Shown one piece after another: positions 19,351-27,311 of a stretch of DNA of 64,000 bases; positions within the stretch are counted from its first letter, which is position 1, and each line of letters starts with the position of its first letter. The notes under the pieces were generated by a model, which did no database searches, had not been told where the DNA came from, and saw only the letters and a program-made list of their open reading frames with translations. Made by a program: the position numbers and the translations under genes. The stretch is from assembly GCA_020062665.1 (NCBI GenBank), contig JAGUVW010000035.1, positions 62,001 through 126,000 of the forward strand. The letters are read 5' to 3'. The DNA comes from Pseudomonadales bacterium (GTDB lineage Bacteria > Pseudomonadota > Gammaproteobacteria > Pseudomonadales > Ketobacteraceae).

Positions 19351-20208
19351 ATGGCCATCACCATCAGCCAGCACCGCATCGACGGTGCACCGTTTCGCCC
19401 ATCGCCCAATCACGGCAGCGCGTTTGCCGCCGGGCTGCCGGATGCCATCATCGTGCATTTCACCGGCGGCGCATCGGCGGAGTCCTCGGTGTCCTGGCTC
19501 GTCAATCCGCAATCCAAGGCGTCGGCACACGTGGTCATCGGCCGCGACGGTTCCATCGTGCAGCTGGTGCCGTTCGACACCGTGGCCTGGCATGCGGGTG
19601 CCAGCAGTCATGGGGGCCGTACCGGCTATAACCGCTTTTCCATCGGCATCGAGCTGGACAACCCGGGGCGACTGAAGCGCACCGAGGGCGGCGATTACGT
19701 AGCATCTTTTGGACGCAAATATCCGCCTGATATGGTGATCGCGGCCACCCATCGCAATGAACGCGTCGAAAGCTACTGGCTCGCCTACACCGAACCACAG
19801 CTGGAGTCTGCTTTCGCCCTGTGCAGCGCCCTGTGCCAGCACTACCCGATCCACGAAATTCTCGGCCACGAGGAAATTGCACCCGGCCGCAAGGATGATC
19901 CCGGGCCGGCCTTTCCGCTCGATGCAATGCGCTATCGCCTGATCAATCGAGGCCGCGACGAAGACACCGGTTTCCGCCGCAAACCCAGCGGCGATATCGA
20001 TCCGGGCGCGCCTGCGATCACCCAGGGTTTTGTCACCGCATCGCTGCTGAATTTCCGCGCCGAACCACGCCCCACCGCCGACCCGGTGGCCCCCCCGCTA
20101 CCACGCGGCACGCTGGTGGATGTACTGGATCAGAAAGCCGGCTGGCATCAGGTACGGGTGAACGGCAAGATCGGCTGGCTGAAATCGGAATACGTGAAAA
20201 CCGCGTGA
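19351..20208 (+). CDS. N-acetylmuramoyl-L-alanine amidase with C-terminal SH3 domain
   Basis: A 285-residue Amidase_2 (PGRP-like) enzyme, expected to cut the MurNAc-L-Ala bond. Zinc-site and active-site segments: IIVHFTGG (His), VAWHAGAS, FSIGIELDN, and GHEEIAPGRKDDPGP (His and Lys). The final ~60 residues (LNFRAEPRPTADPV ... GKIGWLKSEYV) are a bacterial SH3 domain for wall binding. No signal peptide is seen, as for phage endolysins released through a holin. Start has GGGAGG just upstream, and the stop overlaps the next start (GTGA). Confidence 0.92.
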   Translation: MAITISQHRIDGAPFRPSPNHGSAFAAGLPDAIIVHFTGGASAESSVSWLVNPQSKASAHVVIGRDGSIVQLVPFDTVAWHAGASSHGGRTGYNRFSIGIELDNPGRLKRTEGGDYVASFGRKYPPDMVIAATHRNERVESYWLAYTEPQLESAFALCSALCQHYPIHEILGHEEIAPGRKDDPGPAFPLDAMRYRLINRGRDEDTGFRRKPSGDIDPGAPAITQGFVTASLLNFRAEPRPTADPVAPPLPRGTLVDVLDQKAGWHQVRVNGKIGWLKSEYVKTA

Positions 20209-20636
20209 AGGCCTTATTGCACGTCGCAGCGGTGGGCATGTTGGTGGTCGTGGCAGGCTGCGCCAGCGGCCCCACTCTGCCTGCCGATCTGCAGGGCAAG
20301 GCCGCCATCGTGATGGGCTTCGATACCGACACCGCGAAGCCCTACGAAGGCGGCACCCTTTACAAGGGCCTGTTGCTGGAACGCATCAACGCCGACAACT
20401 TCACGCCCGCCCTGCGCCGCTACGATTACCGTTTGGTAGACCCCGGACAGGTGACCGTGGCAGGTCACTGCTTCTGGCAGCTGCGCGGCGTAATGTGGGA
20501 TCGGCCCCAGGATCTGTTCGAGCCCGGCACTCTCACCTGGGAAGCCAAACCCAACCATGTCTACACCCTGTTTGCCGACATCGACGAATACAAGGCGCGC
20601 TGTGTGATTTCGTATTTCGAACAGGCGCTACCCTGA
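20205..20636 (+). CDS. Small lipoprotein of unknown function
   Basis: A 143-residue lipoprotein starting at a GTG that overlaps the amidase stop. The signal ends in a lipobox (LVVVAGC, cysteine near residue 19). The mature part has cysteines in AGHCFWQLRG and KARCVISYF and no family that I recognise. Coupling to the holin and amidase recalls the Rz/Rz1 lipoproteins of phage lysis cassettes, but it is much longer than Rz1 and shows no clear similarity. Confidence 0.8.
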   Translation: MKALLHVAAVGMLVVVAGCASGPTLPADLQGKAAIVMGFDTDTAKPYEGGTLYKGLLLERINADNFTPALRRYDYRLVDPGQVTVAGHCFWQLRGVMWDRPQDLFEPGTLTWEAKPNHVYTLFADIDEYKARCVISYFEQALP

Positions 20637-20723
20637 TCCGTCCCCACTTCGCGCCGCTTTTTCAGCACGGCAATCCGAACGTTTTGCGGTACACTCAGCG
20701 CTTTCCCATCCCACGGACACGGC

Positions 20724-21341
20724 ATGTCAGCCCACTCGCCCCCGGAACCCGATATCAGCCTGTTGCGGCAGCAGAATCACGCGGCTTTTTCCGCGCTGGT
20801 GGCGCGCTACCATCGCCCGCTGGTGGCGGTGGCCCGTTCCATTATTGGTGACAGCCTGGCGGAAGAAGTGGTGCAGGAAGCCTGGGTGTCGATCTACCGC
20901 GCCCTGCCGGGATTTGAAGGCCGCTCGGCATTGAAGACCTGGATCTACACCATCGTGGGCAACGAAGCGCGCTCGCGTCTGCGGCGGGAAAAACGCATCG
21001 TGGCGCTAGGCGATCTGGGCGAGCCGGAATCCAGTTACCTGGACGGCAGCCGTTTCAGCGTTGTCCAGCACTGGAAGGTGCCGCCGCCGGCCTGGCATCT
21101 GGATTCGCCGGAGCAACTGCTGGAAGAAAAACAGCTGCAGCACTGCATCGACATCACCCTGCAATTGCTCAGCCCTGATCAGAAGGCGGTGTTCACCCTG
21201 CGCGACATCGAACAGCAAAGTCTGGGCGACATCTGTAATATTCTGCAGCTGAGTGACTCCAATGTACGGGTGCTGTTGCATCGCGCCCGTCTCAAGCTGA
21301 TGCAAGTCATTGATCGTTATCAGGTAACCGGTGAATGCTGA
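20724..21341 (+). CDS. ECF-type RNA polymerase sigma factor
   Basis: A 205-residue sigma-70 family factor with only regions 2 and 4. Region 2 is LVARYHRPLVAVARSIIGDS with EEVVQEAWVSIYRALPGFEG; region 4 is LQLLSPDQKAVFTLRDIEQQ with LSDSNVRVLLHRARLKL. Such factors redirect polymerase to stress or envelope promoters. The last codons overlap the next small gene, a ZAS-type zinc protein, which is the usual place of the cognate anti-sigma. The regulon is unknown. Confidence 0.92.
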   Translation: MSAHSPPEPDISLLRQQNHAAFSALVARYHRPLVAVARSIIGDSLAEEVVQEAWVSIYRALPGFEGRSALKTWIYTIVGNEARSRLRREKRIVALGDLGEPESSYLDGSRFSVVQHWKVPPPAWHLDSPEQLLEEKQLQHCIDITLQLLSPDQKAVFTLRDIEQQSLGDICNILQLSDSNVRVLLHRARLKLMQVIDRYQVTGEC

Positions 21342-21562
21342 CATGCCGTGACGTGGCCCGCGAGGCCAGCGACTATATCGACCACGCCCAGCCCTGGCAC
21401 CGCCGCTGGCGCATGGCGTTCCACATTTTCATCTGCTTCTATTGCCGGCGTTTTCTGCGCCATCTGCGCGTCACCCGCGCCATGACCCAACAACGCGGCG
21501 CCGAGCCAGCCAGCCCGCAAGAGGTGGCACAGATCGTGGAACACGTCTGCAACCACCCCTGA
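21335..21562 (+). CDS. Small zinc-finger (ZAS/zf-HC2-like) anti-sigma factor
   Basis: A 75-residue protein overlapping the sigma gene by 7 bases. Cys4 and the later HIFICFYC (His-x3-Cys-x2-Cys) form a ZAS zinc motif typical of anti-sigma factors. There is no transmembrane segment, so it would be a soluble, possibly redox-sensitive anti-sigma (like ChrR or RsrA N-terminal domains). Small size and overlap support a coupled sigma/anti-sigma switch. Confidence 0.82.
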   Translation: MLTCRDVAREASDYIDHAQPWHRRWRMAFHIFICFYCRRFLRHLRVTRAMTQQRGAEPASPQEVAQIVEHVCNHP

Positions 21563-21598
21563 ATTGACTGCGCGTCTGATTCCACCACGCTTATTGCT

Positions 21599-22285
21599 TC
21601 ACTGAGCGGCCGGCCGCTCCAGCAATGCCTGCAGGTTTACCAGCACTTCCGGCGTATAGATGCGTGACAGACCATCGTAACTCTGCTGCGTCTGCACATC
21701 GCCCAGCACTTTTTTCAGATCATTCAGCGTTTCCAGCGGCCCCTGTTTGGCGACAAAATTCGACAGCCATTTCGGCAGCGCGCCACCGGGATCTACCAGC
21801 GTCTGGAACAGCACACGACTGCCACCAGCAGGCAGCGGAATCACAGTAAAACTGTTTTGCAGCGCTGGAATGCGCACGTAATTTTTCTTCTCCGGCTTCA
21901 GCTCGGGGCGCGCGTCGGAGTGAATCACCACTCGATCCGGCAGCACTTCCACCCGGCTTTGCACCATGGCATCACGATCCGACGCTGGCCACACACCGTT
22001 GATCTGCAGATACACACCCACACCGGGAACGCGTTCGGCATGCTTGCAACGAAACACCCAGTCAGGGAAGCCTTCCACATGATCAAGCGCTTTCAACACC
22101 TGCAACGGCGGATGCGGAACATCCACTTCACCCAGAAATTCCTTTACCTGCATGCCTTTCACCTTGCGCACCCAGGTACTGACCTCGCCCGGCTTGCTGG
22201 CGGTGGCCACACTTTCCCAACCCTCCCGGGCCGACACCGGCACCGACAACAGCAACGCGCACAACACCAGAATCAAACGTTTCAT
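21599..22285 (-). CDS. START-domain (SRPBCC fold) exported protein
   Basis: About 228 residues, with a signal peptide (MKRLILVLCALLLSVPVSA). The body has START/CoxG-like pattern segments (VDVPHPPLQVLKALDHVEGF, then WPASDRDAMVQSRVEVL) that form a hydrophobic ligand cavity. Proteobacterial START proteins of this type are periplasmic lipid or hydrophobic-compound binders of unknown ligand. ATG 22285 and ATG 22291 (MLMKR) are both possible behind GGGAGG. The 3' end holds the 16-bp perfect palindrome GAGCGGCCGGCCGCTC (21604-21619) between convergent genes. Confidence 0.82.
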   Translation of the reverse strand: MKRLILVLCALLLSVPVSAREGWESVATASKPGEVSTWVRKVKGMQVKEFLGEVDVPHPPLQVLKALDHVEGFPDWVFRCKHAERVPGVGVYLQINGVWPASDRDAMVQSRVEVLPDRVVIHSDARPELKPEKKNYVRIPALQNSFTVIPLPAGGSRVLFQTLVDPGGALPKWLSNFVAKQGPLETLNDLKKVLGDVQTQQSYDGLSRIYTPEVLVNLQALLERPAAQ

Positions 22286-22493
22286 CAACATGGAACCTCC
22301 CAATCAAATCGGACGCCATAGTGGCAGCAACATCGTCATTCCTGCAAGCTGGCCTGCGGGGGTAGGACACCGCGGGACACACGGATCGACACTGGCCTGA
22401 TCTGACCAGACATTGGCCCTCCATCCACTAACCGTTGCGGGGCGCATATCTATACTGGAATCATCCCATCCTGACAAAAATAAAGGAGCGCCC

Positions 22494-23363
22494 ATGGCAA
22501 CTGCATCCCATCCGGGTTACGAGCGGGCCGGCACCACCGAGATTCCCGTGCGTCGCATGGATTTCGAATTCGACGACAGCATTCCCAAATACTGGTTCGG
22601 CGGCGATCCTCTTCGCACCATGATTCTCACCGCCCTGTCCTGTACCTTTCCGGAAGGCGAGCGGATGTTCATGCGCTCGGTGCGGCATTATCAGAACGAT
22701 CTGCGCGATCCCGCGCTGAAAAAACAGGTGCGTGCGTTTATCGGTCAGGAGGCCCATCACGGCAAGGAACACGAGGCCTTCAACCGCATGATGGCCAACA
22801 AGGGTCTGCCGATCCGCTATCTGGAAAAATTCACTGAAGCGGGACTCGCCCGCGAGGAAAAATTTTTCTCGCCACAACGCATGCTGGCCAAAACCTGCGC
22901 GCTGGAACATTTCACAGCGATGTTCGCGGAAACCCTGCTGGAACATCCGGAGCTGATCGACGATATCGACGAACGCCTCAAGCCCCTGTGGCTGTGGCAC
23001 GCAGTGGAAGAAAGCGAGCACAAGTCAGTGGCGTTCGATGTATTCAAGGAACAGGTGGACAGCTACTGGATCCGCACCAGTGAAATGGCGCTCACCACGT
23101 TACTGTTCAGCCTGTTCTCGGCGCTGCATACCCGCACGTTGCTGAAAGCCGATCCCGACGCCAAACAGGCCGCGCGCCCACTGCGCGAAAACCTGAAAGG
23201 CTTGTGGAAGAACCGGCATATCCTCGGCAAACTCGGCAAGCACTACCTGGCCTACTACCGCCCGGATTTTCATCCCTCGCAGAAGGACAGTCAGCAGCTG
23301 CGCGAAAAGGGGCTCCTGTTGCTGCAGAAGTACGTGGGTGACAAGGTACAGCTGGCAGCCTGA
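22494..23363 (+). CDS. Predicted metal-dependent hydrolase (PF10118 type)
   Basis: A 289-residue soluble helical protein. Carboxylate/histidine motifs are spaced like a di-iron helical bundle: EAHHGKEHEAFN, ALEHFTAMF and WHAVEESEHKSVAFDV. This set marks the PF10118 family annotated as metal-dependent hydrolase, whose members resemble ferritin-like di-iron proteins. Start ATG 22494 has AAAGGAG 7 bases upstream. The gene is alone. Reaction and substrate are unknown. Confidence 0.85.
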   Translation: MATASHPGYERAGTTEIPVRRMDFEFDDSIPKYWFGGDPLRTMILTALSCTFPEGERMFMRSVRHYQNDLRDPALKKQVRAFIGQEAHHGKEHEAFNRMMANKGLPIRYLEKFTEAGLAREEKFFSPQRMLAKTCALEHFTAMFAETLLEHPELIDDIDERLKPLWLWHAVEESEHKSVAFDVFKEQVDSYWIRTSEMALTTLLFSLFSALHTRTLLKADPDAKQAARPLRENLKGLWKNRHILGKLGKHYLAYYRPDFHPSQKDSQQLREKGLLLLQKYVGDKVQLAA

Positions 23364-23393
23364 AGCAGTGCTGCCACGCTGACACCCATTCCT

Positions 23394-24410
23394 TCATTCA
23401 GGCAGCGCGTACTCCAGCGCTGCCAGCAATTCCGACACCCGATCCTGTTCTGCCATTGCGCCAAACAAATAGGTCTCCGCACTGGCATCCTCCTTGAGGA
23501 AATAATCAAACCAGGCCGTGAAATAGCGCCGCGACAAACGTTGCGCGTGATCGACAGTATCAACCACTTCCTTGCAATCGAAGTTCTTTCCTGCCGTGTA
23601 GGCAATACTGGTGGCGTCATTGAACGAGACGTGATTGGCACCGTTGATCAGGACAAACTGCCTGGCCGGTGCAGTAAGCGCCTGATAGTAGGCTGCATCC
23701 CACAATTCGCCGGTGATGCAATCCTGGGTGGACGCCTGAATCTGGATCGGTGCCGTGATGGCGGCCAGACTCGCGACGATTGCCTCTTTCAGAACGACCG
23801 GCGAGGTCGGTGTTCTGACAGTCTGCACCGTGTCACCCGGCGCACCCGGCGCCAACGCCACCACGGCATTGATATCCATGGTGCGCGCTGCGCGGGTTGC
23901 GGCGGCGCCGCCCAGTGAATGCCCCATGATGCCACGGCGATTCAGATCGATGCGGCCGAAGACAGCGCTGTCGGGATTGGCATTTTCTGCGGTCAGCCAC
24001 TCAAATGCCGTCACAAAGCCAGCTTCATGTTGTGTCGTGGTGAATGTCAGCGGAATCGGTACCGTGAATATCAGCACCACATAACCATGAGACGCGAGGT
24101 GATTGCCCACCCAGCGATAATATTCCTTCTGCGCGCCAAGCCCGGGCGAAAACGCAATGGCAGGATAGCTGCCCGCGCTGGCGGGATGATACAGCGTGCC
24201 GGAATAGGTGCCGCGATCATTCTGCATGCGCAGATTGTACTGAAGAACGTCAAAGTCACCGGGCTCATCCACGCGCGTGGGATCCGGTGTGACAGCCGGC
24301 GGAATGCCCTCTTTATCGAGCGGACTGCAGCCCTGCACAAACAGCAACACACAACCTATCCATGCCAGAACCCAAAGGCGGTGATGCCTGTTGCGAATCG
24401 CGTAATTCAT
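23394..24410 (-). CDS. Lipoprotein alpha/beta hydrolase (esterase/dienelactone hydrolase-like)
   Basis: A 338-residue lipoprotein with a lipobox (LLFVQGC). The alpha/beta-hydrolase nucleophile is Ser165 in MGHSLGGAAAT; an oxyanion region is IAFSPGLGAQKEYYRW, and a late histidine lies in INGANHVSF. It resembles chlorophyllase/PET-hydrolase-like esterases that act on polymer or lipid esters. Anchoring probably places it in the outer membrane. The perfect palindrome GAGTGCGCACTC (24444-24455) lies 34 bases before its start and may be an operator. Confidence 0.87.
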   Translation of the reverse strand: MNYAIRNRHHRLWVLAWIGCVLLFVQGCSPLDKEGIPPAVTPDPTRVDEPGDFDVLQYNLRMQNDRGTYSGTLYHPASAGSYPAIAFSPGLGAQKEYYRWVGNHLASHGYVVLIFTVPIPLTFTTTQHEAGFVTAFEWLTAENANPDSAVFGRIDLNRRGIMGHSLGGAAATRAARTMDINAVVALAPGAPGDTVQTVRTPTSPVVLKEAIVASLAAITAPIQIQASTQDCITGELWDAAYYQALTAPARQFVLINGANHVSFNDATSIAYTAGKNFDCKEVVDTVDHAQRLSRRYFTAWFDYFLKEDASAETYLFGAMAEQDRVSELLAALEYALPE

Positions 24411-24443
24411 TGGCGTAATTCCTTGCGCTTGTTATTGATGGCC

Positions 24444-24455
24444 GAGTGCGCACTC
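24444..24455. promoter_or_regulatory. 12-bp perfect palindrome upstream of the lipoprotein hydrolase
   Basis: GAGTGCGCACTC is self-complementary and lies 34-45 bases before the hydrolase start on the minus strand. It could be a repressor or activator site, but 12-bp palindromes occur by chance in long windows. Confidence 0.25.
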
Positions 24456-24610
24456 AAGAATCGGTCTGCACCCCCTTCCTTTGTCTGCGCCAAACTAAAT
24501 CTGACAACGATTGCAGTCAAATAAAACCCGACGAAATGCCTGACCGCAGCAGCATCAGACAATTCGGCATCGCCGTCTCGCCGGCATTGAAAAGGGAATG
24601 TCCGGCGGGT

Positions 24611-25186
24611 TCAAAGTGTGCGCTTGCCGGCTTCGATCACCGGTGTCACCAGGGTGGTATCCAGAATTTCCGCCACCTGCGCTATCGGCATCGGCTCAGC
24701 CTGGCGCAGCCACCAGGTCACCAGCTCCAGCACGCTGCTGACGATCAGAATGGTGCCCAGATCCGGCGGCATCAACCGATCCGATTCTCCGCGCTCAGCG
24801 GCAATGGCCCGCGCCTGCCGCAGAAATTCGTCACGGATGACGCCGGCAGCACCACCCGTCAACAACGTCGTCCACAGGGCGCGATTCGCGTCCACGAAGG
24901 TGAACAATGCGATGGCGCCGGCACGCAGATCCCGCGCATCCATCACCGGAATGGCCAGCCGGAACAGCGCACCGATCTGCTCCGCCGCGATGGCTTCCAG
25001 CAAGGATTCCTTGGTGGGATGGTGACGGAAAAACGTGGTGTAGCCGATGCCCGCTTGCGCCACGATATCGCGCACGGAAATCTGCTCCAGGGATTTTTCC
25101 GTCAGCAGCTGCAACATCGCCGCATGCAACGCCTCCCGGGTGCGCACCGCGCGAGGGTCGAGATATTCCGCTGACTCATCCTGCAT
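24611..25186 (-). CDS. TetR family transcriptional regulator (last gene of membrane-set operon 1)
   Basis: A 191-residue TetR-type regulator. The N-terminal HTH spans LEQISVRDIVAQAGIGYTTF with FRHHPTKESLLEAI after it; the rest is a helical ligand-binding domain. It follows the 133-residue membrane protein by 33 bases in the same direction, so it is likely the last gene of the operon that begins near 28946. The 20-bp inverted repeat in front of that operon is the natural candidate for its operator. Confidence 0.9.
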   Translation of the reverse strand: MQDESAEYLDPRAVRTREALHAAMLQLLTEKSLEQISVRDIVAQAGIGYTTFFRHHPTKESLLEAIAAEQIGALFRLAIPVMDARDLRAGAIALFTFVDANRALWTTLLTGGAAGVIRDEFLRQARAIAAERGESDRLMPPDLGTILIVSSVLELVTWWLRQAEPMPIAQVAEILDTTLVTPVIEAGKRTL

Positions 25187-25219
25187 GTTATCGGCCCACC
25201 GGCAAAAGCCGTGATTCTA

Positions 25220-25621
25220 TCATGGCTGGCTGGCGTGAGCGGCCGCCTGCCGCGCCAGCCGTTCATCGCGACGCTGGATCAGCTCGCGATAACCGATGGC
25301 CTTGTATAACGGCTTGGGCTGAATGCCCCATTCATCCTGCGCGGTCTTCTGCCCTGCGCCTTCTGCCGGCCCGAACAGCGGATAGGGATAGATGCATTCG
25401 CGGGAATCGTCGGCAAAGCGGATTTTTTCAAACTCGGTGCAGATCTCGTGCAACGACAATTGTGGCCAGCCATACCACAGCGCCAGCAGCGGAAAGGTGA
25501 ACGCGCCTTCCAGTACCAGTGCTGTCAGGCAGACGATCAAACCGCGCTGCAACCATTTGTGCATGCCGGCAAATGCGGGCGTTGTGCCCAGCGGTAACTC
25601 ATCGGTGGGTGCTTTATTCAT
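25220..25621 (-). CDS. Unassigned single-TM membrane protein, membrane set copy 1
   Basis: A 133-residue protein with one strong membrane segment ([20 protein letters not shown]) near the N-terminus and a soluble C-terminus. It is clearly homologous to the 154-residue protein at 32615-33079; MHKWLQR, the paired cysteines C61 and C76, P(Y/H)PL(F/Y)G and DEWGIQP(K/R)PLYK align without gaps up to residue 84. I recognise no named family. The equally spaced cysteines could form a disulphide or bind metal or haem. It sits directly after the polytopic protein of the same set (27-base gap). Confidence 0.85.
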   Translation of the reverse strand: MNKAPTDELPLGTTPAFAGMHKWLQRGLIVCLTALVLEGAFTFPLLALWYGWPQLSLHEICTEFEKIRFADDSRECIYPYPLFGPAEGAGQKTAQDEWGIQPKPLYKAIGYRELIQRRDERLARQAAAHASQP

Positions 25622-25648
25622 GTTGATCTCCCGCAGCAGAAAGCGGCG

Positions 25649-26347
25649 TCAGTTGGAAAATATTTCGCGATTGACGGAATGCAGATAAGGCAATGCCAGG
25701 AACGGCGTAATATAAAAAATGTCGTACAGCCACCAACCGATCACCGGGAACACCACGCCGGTATAACGCACGTCGGCAAAGATCGTCATGTTGGCGATGT
25801 AACCCGTCCAGGCCACCACACCGAACCAGCAGGTAATGATCAGCCACTGATGGCCCCAGCGTTTCATCTGCAGAAAACCAATCGCCGCCGCAATCCGCAT
25901 GGCGAACACGATCGGCAGCAACGCAATTTCCCAGGCTTTTTCACCGGGCGCCGATGCTCCGCCGAGCCACAGTTCGTTGTAATGCCAGAAATAGCCCGCA
26001 TCGAACATATTGCCCCAGGCCATCAGAAACACCCGCGCCAGCAGCGTGTGATGGGCCACCAGATCCAGCGCCCAGCCGATGGTATTCAACGCCGCATCCA
26101 CCGCCACCAGATAACCGATCAGCGTCACCATGATCGGACGCACCGTCAGCCCTTCCCGTTGCGCTTTCAACTGCAGTGCCATCCCGCGCAAGAACAGCGG
26201 AAAACCCAGTATGCCGAACACCGCAGTACCCAGCAGCAGCGCGCCGGACATCATCCATTTATCCGCCTGCCATTGCGCCTCACGGCTGCGGCGGTGATGG
26301 TCGTCCAGGTTGTTCATGCCACCCATGCTCATTGTATTGGTTGTCAT
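25649..26347 (-). CDS. Unassigned polytopic (about 6 TM) membrane protein, membrane set copy 1
   Basis: A 232-residue protein with about six hydrophobic segments (near residues 31-56, 70-97, 102-120, 137-161, 166-190 and 195-222). It is a paralogue of the gene at 33110-33823. Nearly invariant in both are QW(Q/R)ADKWM, GYFWHYNEL, APGEKAWEIAL, FLQMKRWG and YDIFYITPFL. Histidine, Glu and Tyr next to membrane segments suggest a metal or substrate site. No known family was recognised; PmoA/PmoC, NorB and AlkB signatures are absent. It lies with a MoxR/VWA pair, which suggests a metal-dependent client. Confidence 0.85.
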   Translation of the reverse strand: MTTNTMSMGGMNNLDDHHRRSREAQWQADKWMMSGALLLGTAVFGILGFPLFLRGMALQLKAQREGLTVRPIMVTLIGYLVAVDAALNTIGWALDLVAHHTLLARVFLMAWGNMFDAGYFWHYNELWLGGASAPGEKAWEIALLPIVFAMRIAAAIGFLQMKRWGHQWLIITCWFGVVAWTGYIANMTIFADVRYTGVVFPVIGWWLYDIFYITPFLALPYLHSVNREIFSN

Positions 26348-26357
26348 CGGAACGCCC

Positions 26358-26492
26358 TCACCAGTCGCGGGTGGAATACATGTGCAGTTGAATCAGAAAC
26401 ATTGTCAGCAGATAGCCATAGCAGACGATCTGGAATGCAATCAGCGCACGCCGCCGCCGTCTGTCTTGTTCGCTGATGGGTTGTTCTTTCAT
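26358..26492 (-). CDS. 44-residue single-TM protein, membrane set copy 1
   Basis: A small gene identified by translating the gap: MKEQPISEQDRRRR, a hydrophobic stretch (FQIVCYGYLLTMFLIQL), ending STRDW. It has a good ribosome-binding site (AGAGGATTGATCC-ATG). A homologue of identical length lies at 33830-33964 (SEQDR(R/K)R, QLH(M/L)YS, DW). Conservation of length, ends and position just before the polytopic gene shows that it is real. It is probably a small subunit of a membrane complex with the basic N-terminus in the cytoplasm. Confidence 0.85.
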   Translation of the reverse strand: MKEQPISEQDRRRRRALIAFQIVCYGYLLTMFLIQLHMYSTRDW

Positions 26493-26528
26493 GGATCAAT
26501 CCTCTTGTTGTTTTGGTGGATGCCCGAT

Positions 26529-27311
26529 TCAGTTCGGCATTTCCAGACTCGCGGCCGCCAGCTCGCGCAATCCGTCAGACGTAATCCCGTCATTACTGAG
26601 TGGTGCCAGGATGCAGGTTTCCGCCGCTTCCATTTCGGTCGCACCGGCGGCGATCAGGCTGGCAGCCGTCACCAGCACGCGGGTGGATGGCGGCTCGAAA
26701 TGAAAGGCGGCGTCGGTATTGCGAATGCTGGTTGCCAGCGCCACCAGCCGCTGCGCCACCGGCAACGCCACGCCGCTTTCCTGCACCAGCACCTGGGCTT
26801 CACGATCCGCCGGCAGGTAGCTCATCGCCAGCGTGACAAAACGCTGGCGAAAAGAAGGCTTCAATTCTTTGATCGAACTGCGATAAGCCGGGTTGTAGGA
26901 ACACACCAGCATGAAGCTGGCGGGCGCGTGCAGCACCTCGCCACTGCGATCCAGATACAGCGTGCGGCGGTGATCGGTGAGCGAATGCAGCACCGCCAGC
27001 GAATCGTGGCGCGCTTCCACCACCTCATCCAGATAGCAGATCGCACCCTGTTTGACGGCGCGGGTCAGTGGCCCGTCGTTCCAGATGACATCGCCACTGC
27101 TCACCATGAACCGCCCCACCAGATCGGCGCTGGTCAGATCATCGTGGCAACTGATGGTCAGCACAGGACGTTGCAGCTTTGCGCCCATGTATTCGATAAA
27201 GCGGGTTTTGCCGCAACCGGTGGGGCCAGTGAGCATCACCGGCAGACGCTGTTCATAGGCAAGCAGGAATAACTGCACTTCATTTGCATTGACGTGATAG
27301 TGGGGAATCAT
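26529..27311 (-). CDS. MoxR/NorQ-type AAA+ ATPase, module 1
   Basis: A 260-residue ATPase of the MoxR branch (NorQ/CbbQ-like). Walker A is GPTGCGKTRF (Lys35), Walker B is CYLDEVVEAR, sensor 1 is VCSYNPAYRSS, and an arginine-finger segment is KPSFRQRF. NorQ/CbbQ proteins form hexamers and, with a VWA partner, remodel metalloenzymes: NorQD matures NO reductase and CbbQO reactivates Rubisco. Its start shares one base with the VWA stop (TGATG), so the pair is translationally coupled. The likely client is the membrane set encoded just after it. Confidence 0.93.
   Translation of the reverse strand: MIPHYHVNANEVQLFLLAYEQRLPVMLTGPTGCGKTRFIEYMGAKLQRPVLTISCHDDLTSADLVGRFMVSSGDVIWNDGPLTRAVKQGAICYLDEVVEARHDSLAVLHSLTDHRRTLYLDRSGEVLHAPASFMLVCSYNPAYRSSIKELKPSFRQRFVTLAMSYLPADREAQVLVQESGVALPVAQRLVALATSIRNTDAAFHFEPPSTRVLVTAASLIAAGATEMEAAETCILAPLSNDGITSDGLRELAAASLEMPN

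Noticed and set aside
18812-20208. Prophage
   Set aside because: Only a holin-like and an amidase gene are present; no integrase, capsid, tail or attachment repeats were seen on either side.
25649-26347. Copper methane/ammonia monooxygenase subunit
   Set aside because: Size and small-subunit context are suggestive, but PmoA/PmoC conserved motifs are not recognisable and no PmoB-like gene is present.
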